A stretch of DNA of 20,185 nt from a virus. Within the stretch, counting starts at the first letter, position 1. Every line of letters begins with the position of its first letter. The DNA lies in IMG/VR virus record IMGVR_UViG_3300037504_000096, positions 1 through 20,185 of that record; one strand, 5' to 3'. Made by a program: the position numbers and the translations under genes. The notes under the pieces were generated by a model that saw only the letters and a program-made list of their open reading frames with translations, was not told the origin of the DNA and made no database searches. Positions 15,790 through 20,185 of this stretch are shown here, piece by piece.

Positions 15790-16038
15790 TTGATAAAGGA
15801 CCGCTGGGACGTGCGGGCCGCTAACTACGCGACAATATTAGGCCTGCTGATTCCTATGTTTCTAATAGGCGGTATATTAGGACTGGCAGTGATAGAGAAT
15901 AACAAGGAAATGAAGCGCCTCAGAGCGGACTATACGGCCCTTAGGAGTGAATACAGGGGCTTTGTTGAGCGAACAATGAGCGTTATGCAGGAACAAATAA
16001 GAATAAATGAAAGGGTGCTAAGTGGTGAGCGATTATAA
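15790..16038 (+). CDS. Small membrane protein with C-terminal coiled coil (start uncertain)
   Basis: The frame ends at TAA 16036-16038. Possible starts are TTG 15790 (no good ribosome site) or GTG 15811 (AAAGGA 10 bases upstream). The frame is in fact open back to the amber at 15718, and the stretch 15721-15789 would encode a Cys-containing segment (LPCEKVECGSRQDKC) behind a GGGAGGG site but without a standard start codon. The core has one membrane span (ATILGLLIPMFLIGGILGLAVI) followed by a charged helix to the C-terminus. Its size, topology and place before a holin suggest a lysis accessory protein (antiholin- or spanin-like), by inference. It overlaps the next gene. Confidence 0.6.
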   Translation: MIKDRWDVRAANYATILGLLIPMFLIGGILGLAVIENNKEMKRLRADYTALRSEYRGFVERTMSVMQEQIRINERVLSGERL

Positions 16039-16345
16039 GGCGAATCAGTTATTCAAATGGGTGGCCTTGGTGGCTTCAACGATAGCTATTGTTGCTGGAC
16101 TGTATGCTGGAATAAACAAGTTTTTTCTCATGCAGGCAGGGGCATTAAATGCCGTATCCAAGGCAGAATACCGGGCAGAGATTGACCATATGAAGGAGCA
16201 GAACGAACGACGTTTTCAGTTAATTGAAGATACGTTAACGAATTCGATAAAGGAGACTAAAAGCTTAAGAAATGACGTGTCTAAGATACAAGGCACTATG
16301 TATACAATGGTTGATATGCAAAGGGAAATACTAAGGAGGCTATAA
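16022..16345 (+). CDS. Small membrane / coiled-coil protein in the lysis region (107 aa)
   Basis: Starts at one of two adjacent GTG codons (16022 or 16025), overlapping the previous gene, with GAAAGGG upstream. One membrane span lies at about residues 12-30 (KWVALVASTIAIVAGLYAG), followed by a long charged helix to the end (KEQNERRFQLIEDTLTNS to REILRRL). It repeats the topology of its upstream neighbour, so the two could pair through their coils. A holin-like, antiholin or spanin-like function is plausible from position. The TAA overlaps the holin ATG by one base. No family assigned. Confidence 0.65.
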   Translation: MVSDYKANQLFKWVALVASTIAIVAGLYAGINKFFLMQAGALNAVSKAEYRAEIDHMKEQNERRFQLIEDTLTNSIKETKSLRNDVSKIQGTMYTMVDMQREILRRL

Positions 16346-16719
16346 TGATTGATTTAGGTGCTATATTTGGTGGTGTGAAGAATGTGTTGGATTCCTGGAA
16401 TGCCCCGCAAGAGCAAAAGGACAAGATACTAGGCGAACTGCAATCAGCAGAATTGCAGATTAAGAGCAACCTAATCCAGGCGGAATTAAAACAAGATGAC
16501 ACATTTACTAAGCGTGCTAGACCGACTGTAATTTACGCTGGAATTGTGGGATTCTTTTTAGAGATATTTGGGATTAGGTATATCATCCTAAGCAAACTAG
16601 GATTGCCCCCCGACATAATAAACGCCAGCAAAGAGGCTTTAAACGTGTTCTGGGCAGCGTGGGGCATGGTAGTTGGCGCCTACGGTATCGGTAGGAGTTA
16701 CGAAAAGGTAAAGCGGTAA
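16345..16719 (+). CDS. Holin (three-TM holin family)
   Basis: A 124-residue protein with features of the 3TM holin family. It has an amphipathic helical N-terminus (residues ~1-55, WNAPQEQKDKILGELQSAEL), an RARPTVIYAGIVGFFLEIFG membrane segment (58-77) led by the family's Arg-Pro, and a second hydrophobic region ~98-116 (ALNVFWAAWGMVVGAYGIGR), then a basic tail. Holins form lesions in the cytoplasmic membrane that release or activate the endolysin. TAAGGAGG precedes ATG 16345; the stop shares a base with the next ATG. The conserved order of Arg-Pro, TM and W-G-GR-S-YEK makes this a good call. Confidence 0.8.
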   Translation: MIDLGAIFGGVKNVLDSWNAPQEQKDKILGELQSAELQIKSNLIQAELKQDDTFTKRARPTVIYAGIVGFFLEIFGIRYIILSKLGLPPDIINASKEALNVFWAAWGMVVGAYGIGRSYEKVKR

Positions 16720-17126
16720 TGGCTGATTTAGTCTTCAAATATAAGAAGTTCGACGGCAAGCTGGGCAGGGGCGAAATGCGTTTCCTGGACCATGGCATAG
16801 TTAAGCCGTTCATTTCTGGTCCCTACGGGAAAGGTTTTGCGCCCAAAGGGAAATACAAGGCCCGGTATTACAGCGACTACGACCGCATTAAACAGCTGCC
16901 AAGCGCAGAGGCCTATATGCAGCACGGTCTGGGCTGGTTCATTTTAATGGAGCCACAGTTTGATACTGACCGTAGCGGGATTGGCATCCATCCCGACGGT
17001 AATATCATCGGTAGCCTCGGCTGTTTTGTTTTGGACTTTATGGACTATCAGGAAAATTTATATACTTTCAACATGCTAAGACAGTTTATTGATTATAATA
17101 AGCAGATAGAGATTGAGGTTAAATAA
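16719..17126 (+). CDS. Putative L,D-transpeptidase-like lytic enzyme (endolysin candidate)
   Basis: A 135-residue protein directly after the holin (one-base overlap). The segment SGIGIHPDGNIIGSLGCFVL holds His91 and Cys102 in the pattern His-x(7)-Ser-x-Gly-Cys that marks the YkuD L,D-transpeptidase fold and related phage families such as DUF5675. Upstream strands (DGKLGRGEMRF, then FAPKGKYKARYY) fit the start of that beta-fold. No lysozyme, amidase or CHAP motif is present in the lysis region, so this is the best endolysin candidate, acting on peptidoglycan cross-links or stem peptides. There is no signal peptide, so it would depend on the holin. Enzyme class is inferred from the His/Cys signature. 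Confidence 0.65.
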   Translation: MADLVFKYKKFDGKLGRGEMRFLDHGIVKPFISGPYGKGFAPKGKYKARYYSDYDRIKQLPSAEAYMQHGLGWFILMEPQFDTDRSGIGIHPDGNIIGSLGCFVLDFMDYQENLYTFNMLRQFIDYNKQIEIEVK

Positions 17127-18098
17127 TTAAAACAAGCTTATTTGTTTGTTTTTTTCTATATAACAACCAGGTTCACAGCTTGTCAGGTTTTTTACAGCTT
17201 GTTTATAATAGCTATCTTTTAATTCTACCCCTATCCCTTTACGATTCAAAGCCACTGCACCGTAAACCTCGCTGCCAACCCCCATAAACGGAGTGAATAT
17301 ATTTTCGCCTTCGTTGCTTCTAAGGGTTATTGCACGGTCAATAACATCTAGCTGTAGCGGATGGACATGTTTCTCGTCGTCCTCATCTTTTCCTTCCTCA
17401 AAAGGCATTACTCTGGAAGCCCTCACATCATCCCATATACAGCTAGCATATTGCCGCCAGATCCAATGACTATATTTATTTTCTATTTGGTTTCCTTCCC
17501 AGTTTTTATACCTCAAGTTTTCAGCTGGCATTTGTAACGATCCAGCATAATGGTCTAATCCTGTAGGGTGGGCAATCGGAATCTTGTTTTCTCCTGGCTT
17601 CCTAAACATTAATAAAAAATCACCACTCGCTACGCTTGCATAGGCGGCATCATCTACTATTGTTTTGTGTGCTAATCCTTTAGCCATTGTCCTGTTACGC
17701 ACTTGTAGAGGTTCTTTCCATATCAAATAACGGGCAACAAGTCGCCACCCTATATCTTCATGTAACCTTATAATCCCGCCTGGCAAGTCCATTAAGTAAT
17801 CAGCATGGCCACCTGTATTCCCCATAGGGATATCAGAACAATGCACAGCTGATATGCGTCCAGGCTTTGTTATTCTATATAATTCTTTAATAACAAAGCT
17901 GTAATGTTTATAAAACTGGTCTACATTAAAATTGTTTGAAAGGTCTCTTTCGTCGCTTGAATAATTATAGAGACCACCAAACGGCGGGGAATATATGCTC
18001 ATGTGCATGCTTTTATCTGGCATATCTGCCATAGCCTCTATGCAGTCTCCGTTATATATTGCGTAGTTATCTGTTATTTTTTTGTCTTTTATAGCCAT
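17127..18098 (-). CDS. Beta-class DNA methyltransferase (N4-cytosine or N6-adenine)
   Basis: A 323-residue enzyme that should transfer a methyl group from S-adenosylmethionine to an exocyclic amine in DNA. Catalytic motif SPPF is at 37-40, preceded by the usual YNGDCIEAMADMPDKS lead-in. The AdoMet-binding motif lies near the C-terminus (FTPFMGVGS at 268-276, then GIGVEL at 288-293), after HPLQLDVIDRAI. Motif IV before motif I defines the beta class. SPP(Y/F) favours N4-cytosine, but N6-adenine cannot be excluded. Its ATG overlaps the helicase 3' end by 10 bases, so the two are coupled. The stop abuts the opposite-strand lysis gene with no gap. It could protect phage DNA from host restriction. 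Confidence 0.88.
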   Translation of the reverse strand: MAIKDKKITDNYAIYNGDCIEAMADMPDKSMHMSIYSPPFGGLYNYSSDERDLSNNFNVDQFYKHYSFVIKELYRITKPGRISAVHCSDIPMGNTGGHADYLMDLPGGIIRLHEDIGWRLVARYLIWKEPLQVRNRTMAKGLAHKTIVDDAAYASVASGDFLLMFRKPGENKIPIAHPTGLDHYAGSLQMPAENLRYKNWEGNQIENKYSHWIWRQYASCIWDDVRASRVMPFEEGKDEDDEKHVHPLQLDVIDRAITLRSNEGENIFTPFMGVGSEVYGAVALNRKGIGVELKDSYYKQAVKNLTSCEPGCYIEKNKQISLF

Positions 18099-19453
18099 TT
18101 TGGTAACTCCATTTCTTTGTTAAATTTTTTTATCTGGCTTATGCTTTTAGCGTTGCCCATTTCACTAACTAGGTTTTGAAACATGTTGTCAGCAAGCTCG
18201 GCTTTGCGTTGCATGTTATCAATTATTTTACGCTCGCCTTCGGTCATAACAATATCTACCTTTACATTGTTTTTTTGACCAAAGCGCCAGCATCTACGTA
18301 TTGACTGATAATATTGCTCATATGAATGAGTCGGGAAAAAGGTAATATGTGAGCAGTGCTGGTAATTTAATCCCCATGCCCCTATTTTAGGCTTACTAAT
18401 CAGTACTCTGAAATCACCTTTAGCAAACCCTATTAATAGGTCTTCTTTTTTCTCCGGACTGTCCCCACCTTTTACCTGTCTCGCGTCGGGTATTAGTTTT
18501 TCCAGCAAGTTGCCCTCGTCATTCAGTTGACACCAAACAAGCGCAGGCTTCCCTGTATCATTAACTAAATCGGCTACTTTATCGCAGCGGTCTTCTATTG
18601 TGTCTTTTTTTTCTTGTCGTTGTTCCGCCATGTCCGCCGCTGGCAAATTGAAAAGCATCCCGGTGTTTTTTCGCATAGCATCTACTATATGGATTTCCTC
18701 TATCAATTCCGGCAATATAAATGCGTCGTCATTAAATCCTATATCGCTAGGTTTTCTAACTGCTATTGCCCATGATAATACCCATCTCCAAAAATCACGC
18801 TCCGCATGCCCTTTAAATCGCCATTTAGGAGCCTCGCCATACATACGGCGCAGGGTAGTATTATTATTATCATTCTTAAAAAAACGGCCTAGCATATCCT
18901 GAAAGCCCATATACCCTAAAGCCTCGCTAGATGTGCCTAATTCTATATAGTCATTAGGGGCGGCTGTTGCGGTACATAATAATCGGTATGGAATAGCTTT
19001 CATGAATTGAGTTATTTCTCTTTTGCGCTGCCCGTTGAAGTTTTTCAGTATGCTACTTTCGTCTAATACCACTCCGCCAAAATCGACAGGATTAAAATAG
19101 CCTAACCGCTCATAGTTAGTAATAACAATATCTTTTATGTTTTCGCCTTCCCTTGATTTATGGCATGTTATACCAAACTTTTGACCTTCTTGTAATGTTT
19201 GTTCAGATACCGCTAATGGGGTTAAGATTAATACAGGTTTATTGGTTTGCCGCAATACGTTTTCAGCCCAGACTAATTGCATGGGGGTTTTACCCATTCC
19301 ACAATCAGCAAATATGGCCGCACGGCCTGTCCTTATTGCCCAGTCTACAATGTGTTTTTGAAAATCGTATAAGCTATCGGGGATAAATATTGGCTGAAAG
19401 CCTGTTTTAGATCCATAGTCATACTTGCTATTTAGAAAATCTTGATAATTCAT
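18089..19453 (-). CDS. SNF2-type SF2 DNA helicase / translocase
   Basis: A 454-residue ATPase. The Q-motif-like LYDFQKHIVDWAI is at 28-40, Walker A DCGMGKT at 50-56, motif Ia VLILTPLAV at 74-82, DEAH-type LDES at 130-133 and motif III TAT at 161-163. The second RecA domain starts near 303 (PALVWCQL), with motif V ISKPKIGAWGLNY at 352-364 and motif VI QSIRRCWRFGQK at 383-394, whose RxGQ is typical of SNF2 proteins. No nuclease or methylase domain is fused. It likely moves along duplex DNA in phage replication or recombination, or works with the downstream methyltransferase. An AAAGGAG site precedes ATG, overlapped by a predicted RNA fold in the leader. Confidence 0.88.
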   Translation of the reverse strand: MNYQDFLNSKYDYGSKTGFQPIFIPDSLYDFQKHIVDWAIRTGRAAIFADCGMGKTPMQLVWAENVLRQTNKPVLILTPLAVSEQTLQEGQKFGITCHKSREGENIKDIVITNYERLGYFNPVDFGGVVLDESSILKNFNGQRKREITQFMKAIPYRLLCTATAAPNDYIELGTSSEALGYMGFQDMLGRFFKNDNNNTTLRRMYGEAPKWRFKGHAERDFWRWVLSWAIAVRKPSDIGFNDDAFILPELIEEIHIVDAMRKNTGMLFNLPAADMAEQRQEKKDTIEDRCDKVADLVNDTGKPALVWCQLNDEGNLLEKLIPDARQVKGGDSPEKKEDLLIGFAKGDFRVLISKPKIGAWGLNYQHCSHITFFPTHSYEQYYQSIRRCWRFGQKNNVKVDIVMTEGERKIIDNMQRKAELADNMFQNLVSEMGNAKSISQIKKFNKEMELPKWL

Positions 19454-19464
19454 ATTGCCATCTC

Positions 19465-19507
19465 CTTTGCCGCTTATGGGGGTAGGTGCGGCAAAGCTAC
19501 CTACCCC
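19465..19507 (-). promoter_or_regulatory. Predicted H-type pseudoknot leader over the helicase ribosome site
   Basis: On the minus strand, arm GGGGTAGGT pairs with ACCTACCCC (19507-19499 with 19487-19479), and CTTTGCCGC pairs with GCGGCAAAG (19496-19488 with 19473-19465). Both are perfect 9-bp matches and they interleave (1-2-1'-2'), with linkers AG, none, and CATAA. The last four bases of the second stem begin the AAAGGAG ribosome site of the helicase. The fold may be a pseudoknot or two competing hairpins; either would allow control of translation by a protein or ligand. No known riboswitch class is recognised. Confidence 0.7.
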
Positions 19508-19518
19508 GATTAAGTTAT

Positions 19519-19548
19519 ATTATACTAATAAGTTACGCAGGCGGTCAA
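19519..19548 (-). promoter_or_regulatory. Sigma70-type promoter for helicase-methyltransferase
   Basis: On the minus strand, TTGACC (19548-19543), an 18-base spacer, and a perfect TATAAT (19524-19519). The start of transcription would fall near 19512-19510, just before the first stem of the leader fold, leaving a leader of about 58 bases. The promoter overlaps the last codons of the upstream 44-residue gene, so the helicase pair can be expressed separately from the upstream genes. Confidence 0.75.
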
Positions 19549-19659
19549 TACCCCTGCTGCAATCCAGTACGTCATCCTTCGCCAGTCGCCATAAAAGGCG
19601 TAAACAATAGCCGCTCCGATATCTAATATTATCAGGATAGACGGGAATAGCTTAGTCAT
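19525..19659 (-). CDS. Small membrane protein (44 aa)
   Basis: ATG (19659-19657) follows directly on the TAA of the Lar-like gene, with no spacer, so coupled translation is likely. The 44-residue product has two short membrane spans, SILIILDIGAAIVYAFYG (~7-24) and YWIAAGVLTACVTY (31-44), joined by a charged DWRRMT turn. Such hairpin-like mini membrane proteins are common in phages and often unassigned. The end of its coding region carries the -35 element of the helicase promoter. Function unknown. Confidence 0.75.
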   Translation of the reverse strand: MTKLFPSILIILDIGAAIVYAFYGDWRRMTYWIAAGVLTACVTY

Positions 19660-19905
19660 TTAGCTAAAAATATCCTTAATAGCTTCCAATGCAATTAAGA
19701 CACGATTCCTAAAAGGTACTTTTGCTAATTTTATATTTCTTTTTATTGCCTTTGTTTGATAGTTCCAGTTTTTTATCGCTTTTATGTTGTTTAAATCAAC
19801 TGGTGAACTAGTGCCACAGCATGGACATGTATATATAATAACTTCCTTGTTTTTAAGCGCAAAATCTGGCTTATTCTGGCAATACGGGCATCTTGCTATT
19901 CTCAT
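19660..19905 (-). CDS. Lar-like zinc ribbon protein (restriction alleviation family candidate)
   Basis: An 81-residue protein with two Cys pairs, CPYC at 6-9 and CPCC at 27-30, followed by a conserved AIKNWN (43-48). This is the pattern of the Lar restriction-alleviation domain (CPFCG ... CxxC ... aI..WN). Lar of the Rac prophage reduces type I restriction, probably by enhancing modification. Residues ~50-81 are a basic helical tail (KAIKRNIKLAKVPFRNR), longer than the minimal domain. It sits upstream of a methyltransferase in the same direction. The domain is also found in phage proteins with no proven anti-restriction activity, so function is tentative. Confidence 0.65.
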   Translation of the reverse strand: MRIARCPYCQNKPDFALKNKEVIIYTCPCCGTSSPVDLNNIKAIKNWNYQTKAIKRNIKLAKVPFRNRVLIALEAIKDIFS

Positions 19906-19907
19906 TT

Positions 19908-20185
19908 TTACTCCCCTCTATTTAGCACTTTCTTGATAAAATACTTAGCATGTTCGCTGTTAACCTGGCTGGTAGAAAAACGGTACACCTTCCAGCCCAG
20001 CCGTTGTGCTTCGTTGTATTTCTCGCAGTCATCATCAAACCCCTTGCCTTTGGAGTGACGGCCTACCACGAGCTTTCCAGCACGGTTATAGAATGGTTTC
20101 GTTCCGCCTTCTACCTCGACAAGTATCTTGCGCTCAGGATAGGCAAAGTCAGCCTGCCACTTGCGCTTGGAGAACTTGTATTCTC
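19908..20185 (-). CDS. Vsr/DUF559-like PD-(D/E)XK nuclease, partial (5' end beyond window)
   Basis: The minus-strand frame runs from the window edge to TAA at 19910-19908 and gives the last 91 residues. It opens with KRKWQADFAYPERKILVEVE, an Asp then E-x-E strand typical of PD-(D/E)XK nucleases. Next are GRHSKGKGFDDDCEKYNEAQ and LGWKVYRFSTSQV, as in phage Vsr- or DUF559-like endonucleases, where this helix and last strand complete the fold. Two bases separate its stop from the Lar-like start. It may nick or resolve DNA in phage replication or recombination. N-terminal residues are not visible, so completeness and any extra domain cannot be judged. Confidence 0.75.
   Translation of the reverse strand, partial: EYKFSKRKWQADFAYPERKILVEVEGGTKPFYNRAGKLVVGRHSKGKGFDDDCEKYNEAQRLGWKVYRFSTSQVNSEHAKYFIKKVLNRGE

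Noticed and set aside
17129-17154. A/T-rich inverted repeat (AAACAA / TTGTTT) followed by a T-run at the convergent gene ends
   Set aside because: The stem is weak and all A-T outside the loop, and lies inside the methyltransferase coding end. It may help termination of plus-strand lysis transcripts but is not strong enough to annotate.
17131-17205. Repeats of an ACAGCTTGT / ACAAGCT-like sequence
   Set aside because: Two direct copies and one inverted partial copy all fall in the methyltransferase C-terminal codons with wide loops; no operator or attachment site can be supported.
1-20185. CRISPR arrays, tRNA genes, insertion sequences, attachment sites
   Set aside because: No regularly spaced repeats, cloverleaf-like segments, transposase motifs or terminal inverted repeats were seen on either strand by reading; a covariance-model scan was not possible.

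Overview
The window is part of a tailed double-stranded DNA phage genome (Caudoviricetes), or a closely packed prophage. It shows an almost unbroken plus-strand run of virion and lysis genes from position 1 to 17126, then an opposing minus-strand group of DNA-metabolism and anti-restriction-type genes from 17127 to the right edge. A tape measure protein, a tail tube protein, a frameshifted tail assembly chaperone and the absence of any sheath gene argue for a siphovirus-like, non-contractile tail. Several head genes (gpI-like protease with a nested scaffold, DUF1320-type connector, gpG-type virion morphogenesis protein) are of the Mu-like head type. Strong GGAGG Shine-Dalgarno sequences precede most genes, and GTG starts occur. 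The host cannot be named from the sequence. No terminase, portal, integrase, tRNA or rRNA is visible; terminase and portal presumably lie outside the window.

Layout, plus strand: 1-1315 holds the end of a fibre-like protein and two small unknown genes. 1305-4151 is the capsid block: protease/scaffold, decoration protein, major capsid protein. A strong hairpin follows at 4163-4186. 4205-5967 holds connector and tail-completion genes. 5980-6867 is an unexpected DUF115/Maf-like gene. 6867-11210 carries a small unknown gene, the tail tube, the two-frame chaperone and the tape measure. 11212-15586 holds the distal tail protein, a hub with an inserted LamG-like domain, and a fibre or receptor-binding protein. 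15574-17126 is the lysis region: a small gene that meets an in-frame amber codon, two small membrane/coiled-coil proteins, a three-TM-family holin and a protein with an L,D-transpeptidase-like His...Ser-x-Gly-Cys signature.

Layout, minus strand, in order of transcription: a PD-(D/E)XK-like nuclease (cut by the right edge), a Lar-like zinc ribbon, a 44-residue membrane protein, a SNF2-type SF2 helicase and a beta-class DNA methyltransferase. A near-consensus sigma70-type promoter (TTGACC-18-TATAAT) lies between the membrane protein and the helicase. Its predicted transcript begins almost exactly at two perfect, interleaved 9-bp inverted repeats with the order of an H-type pseudoknot, and these overlap the helicase Shine-Dalgarno. 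This is the most novel-looking regulatory element in the window. Other highlights are the nested scaffold start, the A-run -1 frameshift in a chaperone that carries an unusual N-terminal membrane segment, the DUF115 gene inside a tail operon, and the LamG insertion in the hub.
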